Shown here piece after piece: positions 20,645-30,230 of a stretch of 40,254 bases of DNA. Made by a program: the position numbers and the translations under genes. The notes under the pieces are model-generated. The model saw only the letters and a program-made list of their open reading frames with translations, was not told the origin of the DNA and searched no databases. Numbering within the stretch: position 1 is the stretch's first letter; the number at the start of each line of letters is the position of its first letter. This DNA is from Methanobacteriota archaeon (lineage in GTDB: Archaea > Thermoplasmatota > Poseidoniia > Poseidoniales > Poseidoniaceae), in NCBI GenBank assembly GCA_018667575.1, contig JABIUA010000089.1:1-40254 (forward strand), written 5' to 3'.

Positions 20645-21715
20645 ATGGCCTCTGCTGATGACGGCACTTCTAAAGATTCAAAGTCGCCTCTAGAGATTGA
20701 TTTCCAACCCGATAAAGATAGTAAAAAACGCAAAGGTATCCATAAGCCAATACCTGCAAAAATATTTACACAACAGGTTATTCAAGGTGATAAACCATCT
20801 AAAGTATTTCTACTCGTCAATCCTTATTCTGGGAAAAAGAAGGGACTGAATATTGCGAAAGATGCAAAGCACTTACTAGAACAGTCTGATATTGAAGTAG
20901 AAACCCATGTCTCAGAGCACTCTGGGCATTTGATTGAGATTACCAAATCTCTGATAGTCAAACCTGAAGAAGCCATTGTAGTGGTGGGGGGAGATGGAAG
21001 TCTTTCAGAGACAATTAGTGGTTGGATGATGAAATCCGAAGATAATTCTAAAATTCGATTTGGACTAGTTCCGGCTGGAACAGGTAATTCACAGGCTAAT
21101 GATCTAGGGATTAGTAGTACAGAAGATGCTGTGTCGAGGATTACTAACGGCAATAGTCAGTGTATTGATTTGGCTAGAGTTGAACTGACAGAAGGACTTC
21201 CTGGGGAAACAAAGGGCAGTATTACTAGATTCAGTCATAACTTGGTAACATGGGGGCTTGGTGTAGATTCCACTATCAAAGCAGAAAAAATGCGTTGGAT
21301 GGGAAGTATTCGGTATGACATAGGGATTTTAATGGCGATTATGGCTAATAATCGAAGGCATGCAAGCCTATACTTAGACGGCCATAAGATGGAAGATGAT
21401 TATACACTATTTTTAGTTCAAAATAGTCAGACTGGTGGGTCGCTGCTACCTTTGGCACCGGGTGCGTCTTTAGATGATGGTTTAATGGATATTGGAATTC
21501 TGAAAAAGATGACACGACGAGGTATTTTGAAGGCTTTTGGTTTGCTTAAGAAAGAAGGTAGACACGTTTTTCACCCAAGGGTAGCATATCATAGATTCAA
21601 GCAATTGAGAATCGAAACACCTGAGCCTACTGCAATAAATATTGATGGCGAAAATATTGGTTCGACGCCACTAACAATGGAAGTTCTACCTTCGGAAATA
21701 AAAATATTTCACTGA
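20645..21715 (+). CDS. Diacylglycerol kinase-family (YegS/DagK-like) lipid kinase
   Basis: LLVNPYSGKKKG, IVVVGGDGSLSETISGW, GLVPAGTGNSQANDLGI. Confidence 0.93.
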   Translation: MASADDGTSKDSKSPLEIDFQPDKDSKKRKGIHKPIPAKIFTQQVIQGDKPSKVFLLVNPYSGKKKGLNIAKDAKHLLEQSDIEVETHVSEHSGHLIEITKSLIVKPEEAIVVVGGDGSLSETISGWMMKSEDNSKIRFGLVPAGTGNSQANDLGISSTEDAVSRITNGNSQCIDLARVELTEGLPGETKGSITRFSHNLVTWGLGVDSTIKAEKMRWMGSIRYDIGILMAIMANNRRHASLYLDGHKMEDDYTLFLVQNSQTGGSLLPLAPGASLDDGLMDIGILKKMTRRGILKAFGLLKKEGRHVFHPRVAYHRFKQLRIETPEPTAINIDGENIGSTPLTMEVLPSEIKIFH

Positions 21716-21716
21716 T

Positions 21717-23294
21717 TCACATTGAGAAGTCGGAGAAATTATCCTCTTCGTCAAAACTACTTTTCTTTGGCTCTTGCTCGGGAACTGGCTCAGGAGTGGC
21801 ACTCTTGACACTCTTACGCTTTCTCACCGTTTTCTTTTTCTTAATAACTGGATTAATATCGCCAGATATTGCACTGTCTTGAATATTATATGTTATATTC
21901 TGTACAATTGTCTTACTTTTGGCAACACTAGAGAAATGCTCTCTCTTAGGCTTGACTGGCTCACTACTAACCACATTGCTAGAACGTTGCTCCATGCGAG
22001 GTTCTCTCTTTGGAGGCTGCCAAGCAGGCTTCTCTTCTTCTTGGTAAGAGTAATCTCGAGATTCACTATTTCCTGATTCCTGCTGGTCATCTATTTTTAT
22101 TGATTCTGATGTTGCTACGACTGAAGAACCACTACCTCCAAATTCGGATGTTTTTCCTTGGGATGGAGAAGAAGAAAGTACGCTATCTAAATCAAAACCT
22201 GCAATTGTACTTTCTTGTTTTTTAGAAGGTTTACTAGATTTTTGCTCGGCTTTGTTTTCTTCTTTGGCTTGTCTATCGAGTTGTTTTGTTCTCTCTTTAG
22301 GAGATATCATTCCCGACGCTTTGGACCTACGCAAATCAGAGGCGACTTTCTTTATTTTATCCATCCCTTCTTTCCCAAGTAAAGTCTTCATTGTTGACCT
22401 GGCGCCATGTAAAACAAATAATTGTGACAGAATGAAAAGGCCAAATCCTCCGCCTAAACCAACGACTAAGAAGAATATGATGTACCCTGCTCTACCAAAA
22501 AATGGAACATCGCCGTAAGTCCACTCATCTTTAGATTCTCCATCATCACTAACAACTGCACCATCAAGAATTATTCTATCGACTAGAACATATACACTCT
22601 GTCTGTGTGGTTCACCAATTACAAGATTACAGTTAGAGTCAACTTTGTGGCTAGAAGATGAATTTCCTGACTTAAAATATCCATTTGACGTCACATTTTC
22701 GATTGGATTGACTAAGTACCCTTCTATGGTAACAGGTTGATGCCACTCATCTAATGAGCGCATTCCATCATGTATGTTTTCAGTGGTTGGAATTAAAGCT
22801 AGTACATACCAGTAGTCATCACTTTCACTATCTACTTCATCTAAATCGAAAGGTGTTGCTCCTGTTTGCGGGTCTAAAGGTCTATACCACTCTTTGAGGT
22901 CAACCCTAGGACTCTGGCCCTCGAGAACATTACTGGCTTTATCAAAAGACATTGATTGAATTGCTACTGAGGTAGTCACTGCTAATTCAAGGTCATTAGC
23001 GCCGTTAATTTCGTCGTGAGACTCATAGAAATAACTCGATGAAAGTAAACCGGTAAAGGAGATAGTTGAAGATGAATCTGTTGTAAGATAATTGGTAGTT
23101 CCTTCTTCACAACCCACGGGTAAAACATTTTCATATTCAATGGAAGAAGCGCCAAGATCTGAATCGATTTTTGTTCCTTCTTGGGAGAAGTCAACCTCTA
23201 CTCCGTCAGAACCCCAAGAAGCAGTTTCAGGGCCAAGACAGCCAGCCAAGGTCATCAGTGCAAGGAGATAAACCGCCAACACTACTCTTCGCAT
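21717..23294 (-). CDS. Lipoprotein/membrane protein with cytoplasmic disordered tail containing the QNITYNIQDSAISGD motif
   Basis: N-terminal lipobox MRRVVLAVYLLALMTLAGCLG; TM segment GYIIFFLVVGLGGGFGLFILSQLFVL; charged C-terminus with TIVQNITYNIQDSAISGDINP. Confidence 0.8.
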   Translation of the reverse strand: MRRVVLAVYLLALMTLAGCLGPETASWGSDGVEVDFSQEGTKIDSDLGASSIEYENVLPVGCEEGTTNYLTTDSSSTISFTGLLSSSYFYESHDEINGANDLELAVTTSVAIQSMSFDKASNVLEGQSPRVDLKEWYRPLDPQTGATPFDLDEVDSESDDYWYVLALIPTTENIHDGMRSLDEWHQPVTIEGYLVNPIENVTSNGYFKSGNSSSSHKVDSNCNLVIGEPHRQSVYVLVDRIILDGAVVSDDGESKDEWTYGDVPFFGRAGYIIFFLVVGLGGGFGLFILSQLFVLHGARSTMKTLLGKEGMDKIKKVASDLRRSKASGMISPKERTKQLDRQAKEENKAEQKSSKPSKKQESTIAGFDLDSVLSSSPSQGKTSEFGGSGSSVVATSESIKIDDQQESGNSESRDYSYQEEEKPAWQPPKREPRMEQRSSNVVSSEPVKPKREHFSSVAKSKTIVQNITYNIQDSAISGDINPVIKKKKTVRKRKSVKSATPEPVPEQEPKKSSFDEEDNFSDFSM

Positions 23295-23367
23295 AGTAAA
23301 GCAAGAGAGGCTTTAGTTTGATAACCCTTCTATCAAATATACTCATCAATCAACAAATGAAAGATTT

Positions 23368-23453
23368 TGGCGCAGAGAGAGGGATTCGAACCCCCGAGTC
23401 TGAAAGACAGTGGATTTCAAGTCCACCGCACTACCGAGCTATGCGATCTCTGC
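23368..23453 (-). tRNA. tRNA-Ser(TGA)
   Basis: Reverse complement: acceptor GCAGAGA/TCTCTGC, anticodon arm GTGGA-CTTGAAA-TCCAC, long variable arm, T-arm GGGGG-TTCGAAT-CCCTC, encoded G-CCA. Confidence 0.94.
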
Positions 23454-23505
23454 ACTAAACCATCCGAGAAGTTCCTATATGATTTGTTTTCCCCTCGACA
23501 GGATT

Positions 23506-25074
23506 CTAATTTTCTTCTTCATTCGACGTGCTGCGGACATTTATTGCAATTGCAGCAGTACCTAAAGCAATGAACGCCATGGCAAAGGTAAGACCAGGAA
23601 TTCCTTCGCTTGAATCGTCGATTAAACCTTCAATTTCGGCTAAGGTTTCTATGTCCTCTATAAATTCCGAAGGATCCCAATTATCTCCGGTCCAAGCTAC
23701 TCTTGGTTTACGCTCTCTATCTAGGATGAAAGTTGTCGTTGAGTGTCCAACCGAATATTCTTCTTCCGCCTCTACTGCCACACATGACAACATTGTTCCT
23801 TCAGGCCACTCATAACCTCCATCACACATGCAATGCTTTCCAGAACCTGAACCCATTTCCCAACCGTGGCCATCACAAACTTGGCTAGATTGTTGGTCAA
23901 TCATACTTTGAACTGCCCCCGGAATTGGGATATCAGAATCTGCAGTCGTATTTCGTGCCCATGCTATATACTGAGGTTCTTTTATCGAATCAACACCGAG
24001 TTGGGAGTATTCCCAAGACATATCGGATTCATTCCATGTGTGTAGTTCCCAGTACCAAGACCAATTATCCAAAGCAGGATCCTCATCATTGAAAGAAGAG
24101 AAAAAATGACCGAATTGAGAATGTTTTGAAGAGGAATAGTTCAAATCTGCTCCATCAAATGCCCCAACTGTCAAGTGCCAAGCGGTCAAATCACTTTCAT
24201 CAAAGGTATAACTCTCAGAAATATTTTCTGGATAAACAATCGACATACCATACGTATCATCGGTAGGAGTTTGAAGTAAGTTTTCATCGGCATTTGATGC
24301 GATATAAGCGATGTTTGGATATTCTTCAACATCTACGAAATCAACTCCAACATTCGATTCTTGCCAAGCGCTAGAAGTTTCATTATAGGTCATAAATCGC
24401 CAGTACCAAGACCAATCCGCAGGAGACTCTGTACCATTAATACCAGAAATCATATGTCCATATTCTGGATGCTTGGAATAGTTCAGTGAAATATTGTTTT
24501 GGTCGACCACCGCATTAGTCAAAGACCATGCTGTTGGCAAAAACATCAATTCTGATGAATTACCCTCGCCATCGACAAATGTAACCGTTGAATCATTAGA
24601 CTGATGTCCATTTCCATCAGCAATATGTGCTTCGATTACATTCTTTTGTACTACAAGTCCAAAACTGTTCCAGACTTCTTCCATCACTTCTAATTCGCCT
24701 GTCAAGTGAGACCAATTTGCATCGTGTAATTCACTGAAATCTTTCAGTCTCTCAGGAGTATCATATTCAGGGTCAACTGATATTGAAATAAAACCCACAT
24801 CATCGCTATATTCGGAGGAAAGTCCATCTTGAACTGACCTCAATGATTGAGTGATTACTGGGCATACATCAGTACATCGAGTAAATATGAAAGCAACAAC
24901 AAGAATTTCACCATTTGTGAGACTCAAAGTTACGTTATTCTCATCTTGGTCGATCAAAGTAAAATCGGTAACTGAACCTCGAGATAACTGATATCCTTTG
25001 TATGCCGAAGTAGTTGGCACAAGGGAGACCAATAGTATACTAATCAAGAAAAATGCTACTACTCGTACTTTCAT
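23506..25074 (-). CDS. SCO1/SenC-family copper chaperone with large insertion and C-terminal TM
   Basis: Signal peptide; VVAFIFTRCTDVCPVITQSL, ISISVDPEYDTPERLKDF; later YSVGHSTTTFILDRERKPRVAW...FIEDIETL; C-terminal hydrophobic helix. Confidence 0.88.
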   Translation of the reverse strand: MKVRVVAFFLISILLVSLVPTTSAYKGYQLSRGSVTDFTLIDQDENNVTLSLTNGEILVVAFIFTRCTDVCPVITQSLRSVQDGLSSEYSDDVGFISISVDPEYDTPERLKDFSELHDANWSHLTGELEVMEEVWNSFGLVVQKNVIEAHIADGNGHQSNDSTVTFVDGEGNSSELMFLPTAWSLTNAVVDQNNISLNYSKHPEYGHMISGINGTESPADWSWYWRFMTYNETSSAWQESNVGVDFVDVEEYPNIAYIASNADENLLQTPTDDTYGMSIVYPENISESYTFDESDLTAWHLTVGAFDGADLNYSSSKHSQFGHFFSSFNDEDPALDNWSWYWELHTWNESDMSWEYSQLGVDSIKEPQYIAWARNTTADSDIPIPGAVQSMIDQQSSQVCDGHGWEMGSGSGKHCMCDGGYEWPEGTMLSCVAVEAEEEYSVGHSTTTFILDRERKPRVAWTGDNWDPSEFIEDIETLAEIEGLIDDSSEGIPGLTFAMAFIALGTAAIAINVRSTSNEEEN

Positions 25075-25113
25075 GTATTAGCCTCCAGTGGGCCATATAT
25101 TACACATTGTGTA

Positions 25114-25500
25114 TCAGCGGGTAGCATAATCCCAATCCGGAGTACACCATGATGGTAATTCAGTCACTGCTTCTGGATTGGAAAGTCCAATTCCCCAAAG
25201 CATCAATAATACAAATAATACTGGAAATAATGCAGTTCTAGTATAAATTCGTGGATCGCCGCGTAAGTGCATAAAGTAAGCAGCAATTCCGTAACCCTTT
25301 ATGATTCCAACGCCAATAAGGACGCCCCATACCATCAGTCTTGTAATCTCTATTTCAGTACCTGGTATTTTCTCGAAGAATACCGCGCCTACTTCAAAAA
25401 GAGTGAAGAACATCAAGACTAAAAAGTTCCAGAAGTAGATGTCTTTACCAGTTTTATCCAAAAGCCATTTTTCGATTCCTGTTGTTGCATGTTCACCCAT
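25114..25500 (-). CDS. Cytochrome c oxidase subunit IV-like protein
   Basis: Three TM segments, KGYGIAAYFMHLRGDPRIY (prokaryotic COX4 signature), immediately downstream of COX III. Confidence 0.85.
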   Translation of the reverse strand: MGEHATTGIEKWLLDKTGKDIYFWNFLVLMFFTLFEVGAVFFEKIPGTEIEITRLMVWGVLIGVGIIKGYGIAAYFMHLRGDPRIYTRTALFPVLFVLLMLWGIGLSNPEAVTELPSWCTPDWDYATR

Positions 25501-25509
25501 TTAATCACC

Positions 25510-26793
25510 TCAATACAAATAAAATGCTGGGAAAATTACCACCCACGCCAAATCTACAAAGTGCCAATAAAGACCGAAATATTCGATTCCTTGGCCATTG
25601 TCTTCATCAAATCCAACTGTATCGGATTTGAAGATTAAGTAAAGCATTACTAGAAGACCAACGAAAACGTGAAGTCCGTGAGCACCAGTAGCAACATAGA
25701 AGATAGAACCTTGAGGGCTACCTATATCGAAGCCTTCTGCGACAAGGTGGCTCCATTCTACAAGTTTCAGAACAATGAACAGAGAGCCGAGTAGAAGAGT
25801 TGCTATCAAATAATTTCTAATTGCTCTCTTCTTATCAGGTAGAACAAAGCGCATAAAATTTGTAGGTGCTTCCCAATTCTTATTCTTGGCTGTCTTCAAT
25901 GCTAATACAATGGTGTATGATGAAACAATTAGCGCAAAGGTGTTTATTGCTCCTGGCATTAAAGTAGCAACATCATATCTTAACAGATCTGAAGCGGTTG
26001 TGACATTTCCTTCTGCAACTCCATAACACTTATCGCCGCTCTCTGATGCACGGATTGCCCAATCAGTACACCATTCCGTTCTGACACGAAGATATGAGGA
26101 GAAGAAAGTTGCGAAAACCATAATCTCAGACATAATGAATACCCAAATACCTGCTTTTCTGATGTGTTCACCTTCGAAAGGTGCAGAAGTAGCGATTTGC
26201 TCACCATGCCCAATGAATGGTAAATCTTCTTTCCACCAATTTGCTATACCAAGCATAACGAAATTCAAACCAATGAGGCTTAGAAGAATATCTCCGAATG
26301 CAAATGTACCGCCTTGAGACATAAGTGCTTTACAGGCAACTACGAAACTTGGGAAGCCCATCAAGAATAACATTATTCCTAAACTGAAAACAATAGGAGA
26401 TGCTGACCCATGATGCTCTTCATGCCCGTGGTCATCATGTCCATGGTCATCATCTGATTGTAAAGCATTTACAAACCCACCAATTCCAAGGAATATGGCA
26501 TAGATGCTGAACATCACCAAGATAGTTACTCCTGCTACACGATAAGTCAAGAAAGATAGATGTGCTTCTTCTTCAGCATGATAAAGGTGGTCCAGTTCTT
26601 CACTTGTGGTCAAAGGATCTTCTTTGGCATCATGATAGGCATGCTTTGCATCATCATAGACGTCATGCTTCTGATTTGCAACTCCTATTCCAAGAGCGGC
26701 GAAAGCAATTATTCCAATGACTGCAAAAATTCCAGCCATCATTACGGCATGCATCCATGTCGAGTTTTCAACATGGTTGTTGTGTGAACTCAT
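25510..26793 (-). CDS. Cytochrome c oxidase subunit III with N-terminal extension
   Basis: GIWVFIMSEIMVFATFFSSYLRVR...PGAINTFALIVSSYTIVLALK...GSIFYVATGAHGLHVFVGLLVMLYL...EYFGLYWHFVDLAWVVIFPAFYLY. Confidence 0.95.
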   Translation of the reverse strand: MSSHNNHVENSTWMHAVMMAGIFAVIGIIAFAALGIGVANQKHDVYDDAKHAYHDAKEDPLTTSEELDHLYHAEEEAHLSFLTYRVAGVTILVMFSIYAIFLGIGGFVNALQSDDDHGHDDHGHEEHHGSASPIVFSLGIMLFLMGFPSFVVACKALMSQGGTFAFGDILLSLIGLNFVMLGIANWWKEDLPFIGHGEQIATSAPFEGEHIRKAGIWVFIMSEIMVFATFFSSYLRVRTEWCTDWAIRASESGDKCYGVAEGNVTTASDLLRYDVATLMPGAINTFALIVSSYTIVLALKTAKNKNWEAPTNFMRFVLPDKKRAIRNYLIATLLLGSLFIVLKLVEWSHLVAEGFDIGSPQGSIFYVATGAHGLHVFVGLLVMLYLIFKSDTVGFDEDNGQGIEYFGLYWHFVDLAWVVIFPAFYLY

Positions 26794-29108
26794 TCTTCAG
26801 CCCCCTTTGCTTTACCTTTCCATAATTTATCTGAAAGCGAATCCTTGTCAGAATGATGCCCGTACAACTCATTCATATCTCCCTGTGTAGGAATATCATG
26901 GAATGATGGAGTTGGTGGTGGCGAGGTAGTAGACCATTCAAGCGACCATCCGCCCCATGGGTCTTTGCCAACAGGCTCTCCAGACCTTCTGGAATGGAAT
27001 ATATTCCAAGCTAGCAGAAGTTGACTTAGACCGAAAATGAATGCAAATATGCTGACTGCAAGGTTATACTCGGCAAATCCAGTTTCCTCTAGATAAGAAT
27101 GAGTTCTTCTTGGCATACCCATAATCCCTAGTTTGTGCATTGGCCAGAAAGCGGCATTGTAAGAAGAAAATCCAATCAAGAAATGCCACAGCCCTAGTTT
27201 TTCGTTCAACTTACGGCCTGTCACCTTGGGATACCAGTAGTAAACCCCAGAGAATAATGCGAAGACAGTACCGCCAATGAATACGTAGTGGAAGTGAGCC
27301 ACAACGAAGTATGAATCGTGGAAGTGAATATCAAGTCCTGCAACAGGGAAGAACATTCCAGAAATTCCACCAAGTGTGAACGTAACTAAGAATCCAAGAG
27401 ACCAGAGAGTGTGAGTCTTCATTACTAGACTTCCACCCCATAGAGTTGCCAACCAATTGAATATTTTAGCACCGGTAGGAATTGCTACTGCCATTGTGGT
27501 TACCATGAAAGCTGCACGCCAGAAAGCGTCCATACCCGATGTTAACATGTGGTGGCCCCAAACAATGAATCCTACAACACCGATTCCAGCCATTGCTAGA
27601 ACCATTGACTTGTATCCAAAGATAGATCTGCGCGCACTTGTAGCAAGTACTTCAGAAACTATTCCGAATGCAGGAACAATCACCACGTATACCTCTGGAT
27701 GTCCGAAGAACCAGAACAGGTGCTGGAATAGTAATCCATCACCACCACTAGTGAAGAAAACCGTTCCAATCGTGTGGTCAAAGAGCAGGAATACCAATCC
27801 TATGACCAATGCTGGAAGCGACATATATAGCATGAATACGCTAACGAATACTGACCAAGAGAACAATGGCATCTTCATCCAAGTAACACCAGGAGCGCGC
27901 ATTGTAAACACTGTAGTGATGAAATTTACACCACTGAGTGTAGATGATGCACCAAGCATCAACATTCCCGAAAGAAAGGCTGTTGTTCCAAGGTTAGAAC
28001 CATATTGAGCCATTCCTTCGCCAAGGTTAGCTTCGGTTAATGAAGAATAAGGCGGGTACATAACCCATGTAATATCTGCTGCCTCTCCTGACCAAATTCC
28101 AGTGTAAATCAAAGGACTGGAGAACACAAGTAGCCAAAGACCCATTGCATTGATTCTAGGGAATGCTAAGTCTTTAGCACCAATCTGTAGTGGTAATACA
28201 TAGTTCATGAATCCAGCAATCATTGGCATTGCTGCTAGGAAAATCATTGTAGTACCGTGAAGGGTAAAGAAAGAGTTGTATTCTGTCTCGGTCAAGAAAG
28301 TATTCTCTGGAATCGCCAGTTGTATTCTAAACAATAACGCAAGGAAACCACCAACGAGGAAGAAAATGAATCCATATAAGAAATACATGACACCGACTTC
28401 TTTGTGGTCAGTTGTAGTTAACCACGGTTTGAGGTAAGCCCAGAAATTACCCAGTGTGAATGTATCAGGAGAACGGGAATAGTAAACCCACAAAATTCCA
28501 AGTAAAACCAGTCCCAAAGCAAGCCCTATAGCAGTTAAAAGTAATACAAGTGCTCTAACACTTGGCGCTAAATCTCCAGCGTTAATTCCTGATACAGTTG
28601 TTTGGTACGAGTTCCACATGTCTCCTTGAGAGCCAGAACCTCCATTTACTGCATTAGCATTGATAGTGAATTCTGTAAACACTGTATCATCTGCTGGAGC
28701 AACCCATTCGAAGTCCCATGTTCGGAATTTATTACCTTCATCAGTATGAGTTAAGCCACCCTCTTTCTCTTGACTTAAGGTCGGGTCAACTGAAGTCACA
28801 GTACCTTTTGAAGCAAGTATTCTAAATCCACCAGCACGAGTATTCCAGCCATCTTCTTCAATACCATCGGCCCACAGAGTCATAGCGTCATTGGTGACAG
28901 TGACAGTGAATGGGTAGGTTTCGCTCGCATTGAATTGTTCAGGTAATCCAGTAACAGTAACTGTGGTATCTGCTGAAGGACTTCCGTGACAAGAACATCC
29001 GTTATCTCCAATGTTGCCAATTCCTCCCGGGGCTGCAGTAAATTGAGGGATTGCAAACATTGATAATAATATCAATCCCAAAATTCCAATTGCAAGTTTA
29101 CGCATCAA
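26790..29108 (-). CDS. Cytochrome c oxidase subunit I with N-terminal secreted domain
   Basis: FTLHGTTMIFLAAMP, WFFGHPEVYVVIVPAFGIVSEV, VWGHHMLTSGMD, HFHDSYFVVAHFHYVFIGG; first ~190 aa are a signal peptide plus a beta-rich domain. Confidence 0.97.
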   Translation of the reverse strand: MMRKLAIGILGLILLSMFAIPQFTAAPGGIGNIGDNGCSCHGSPSADTTVTVTGLPEQFNASETYPFTVTVTNDAMTLWADGIEEDGWNTRAGGFRILASKGTVTSVDPTLSQEKEGGLTHTDEGNKFRTWDFEWVAPADDTVFTEFTINANAVNGGSGSQGDMWNSYQTTVSGINAGDLAPSVRALVLLLTAIGLALGLVLLGILWVYYSRSPDTFTLGNFWAYLKPWLTTTDHKEVGVMYFLYGFIFFLVGGFLALLFRIQLAIPENTFLTETEYNSFFTLHGTTMIFLAAMPMIAGFMNYVLPLQIGAKDLAFPRINAMGLWLLVFSSPLIYTGIWSGEAADITWVMYPPYSSLTEANLGEGMAQYGSNLGTTAFLSGMLMLGASSTLSGVNFITTVFTMRAPGVTWMKMPLFSWSVFVSVFMLYMSLPALVIGLVFLLFDHTIGTVFFTSGGDGLLFQHLFWFFGHPEVYVVIVPAFGIVSEVLATSARRSIFGYKSMVLAMAGIGVVGFIVWGHHMLTSGMDAFWRAAFMVTTMAVAIPTGAKIFNWLATLWGGSLVMKTHTLWSLGFLVTFTLGGISGMFFPVAGLDIHFHDSYFVVAHFHYVFIGGTVFALFSGVYYWYPKVTGRKLNEKLGLWHFLIGFSSYNAAFWPMHKLGIMGMPRRTHSYLEETGFAEYNLAVSIFAFIFGLSQLLLAWNIFHSRRSGEPVGKDPWGGWSLEWSTTSPPPTPSFHDIPTQGDMNELYGHHSDKDSLSDKLWKGKAKGAEE

Positions 29109-30085
29109 TTACCGCCTCCTTCTTTTGGAATGCCGGAATCTTCATCGCAATTTGTGTAAACTCCGTCAATGAATGGCGATACAACATCTACCTTTCCAAT
29201 CATCTTCGAATGGTCCATTCCGCAGTATTCAGCGCAACGTATGTCATATGTTCCTGGGTCATCAGGGAGGAACCACATCATTGTCCCGCCTTCTAGACCA
29301 GGGACTAGGTCTTCTTTAACGCCCCATTCTGGTAACCAGAATGAGTGTTGAACGCCCCAGTAGGTGCTGTTTAATTCGCTGTAATCACTTGTTAAAGAGA
29401 ACAGTGAAAGTACTACTTCATCATCGCATGGCACGATCATATGTTCGCCCAGTGCAGTAGATAATTGATGATTGATTGGAATATGATTCCAAGTATGCAA
29501 TACATTTCCTTCCAAATCGGTCACCTCAACTGTGGAATGACTGAAATTATCGAAACTAGATGAGATTGTCTTTACGCCTAACTGTGAGTCTAGCGAATAA
29601 TCCAAAACAACTGTTCCAATGGTGATTGTCATATTGGTGGCATCAGGATTACTCGAGAACTGAACTACTAAGTCTTGCCCCCAGTTAACATCTATACCTG
29701 TGACACGTGGGTCATCTTGCCAGGTCAGCTCTTCGTTGTAATTAAACTCCCAAAACCACTGCTTTCCAATGACTTCCATATTGAAAGATTCATCTTCATC
29801 TGGTATTACCCACACTTGCGTATTGGACGATAAGGACAAGACCACTAGCCAAACAACTAAGATTGTAGGGACAACATAGAATAAAACTTCTAATCTGGTA
29901 TTATGTCGCTCCACAGGGAAAGAACCGACAACGATATGGTCTAAATCAGTGGTGTCCGGGACAATGTTTTGCCGGTACCTTGCCATAGCATAAAACATCC
30001 ACGCAAAGGTTAGAATTCCAACTAAAATTCCCCAAAACAGGAACTTCTCGTAAAGCACAGAAAAAACGGTGTCGTCTGCTGGCAT
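29105..30085 (-). CDS. Cytochrome c oxidase subunit II (CuA)
   Basis: VIGKQWFWEFNY, VQHSFWLPEWGVKEDLVPG, CuA motif YDIRCAEYCGMDHSKMIG; two N-terminal TMs. Confidence 0.96.
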   Translation of the reverse strand: MPADDTVFSVLYEKFLFWGILVGILTFAWMFYAMARYRQNIVPDTTDLDHIVVGSFPVERHNTRLEVLFYVVPTILVVWLVVLSLSSNTQVWVIPDEDESFNMEVIGKQWFWEFNYNEELTWQDDPRVTGIDVNWGQDLVVQFSSNPDATNMTITIGTVVLDYSLDSQLGVKTISSSFDNFSHSTVEVTDLEGNVLHTWNHIPINHQLSTALGEHMIVPCDDEVVLSLFSLTSDYSELNSTYWGVQHSFWLPEWGVKEDLVPGLEGGTMMWFLPDDPGTYDIRCAEYCGMDHSKMIGKVDVVSPFIDGVYTNCDEDSGIPKEGGGN

Positions 30086-30230
30086 GGTGTTGACCTATTG
30101 TGCCGCCCGAGTTGTACCCCTTAAGGATTTGTTGAAAAATAGACAAGGCTAAATGTATTACTACACCTGTGAGTACTTAGCAGTACATCACTTTACGTGA
30201 AAGTATATGAACCTTAGTTTTTCCTTTACA

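Noticed and set aside
23367-23573. 68 aa ORF (MAQREGFEPPSLKDSG...)
   Set aside because: Runs across the antisense of tRNA-Ser; this translation is a well-known tRNA artefact.
27457-28008. 183 aa plus-strand ORF
   Set aside because: Antisense to the highly conserved core of COX subunit I; composition reflects the opposite-strand code.
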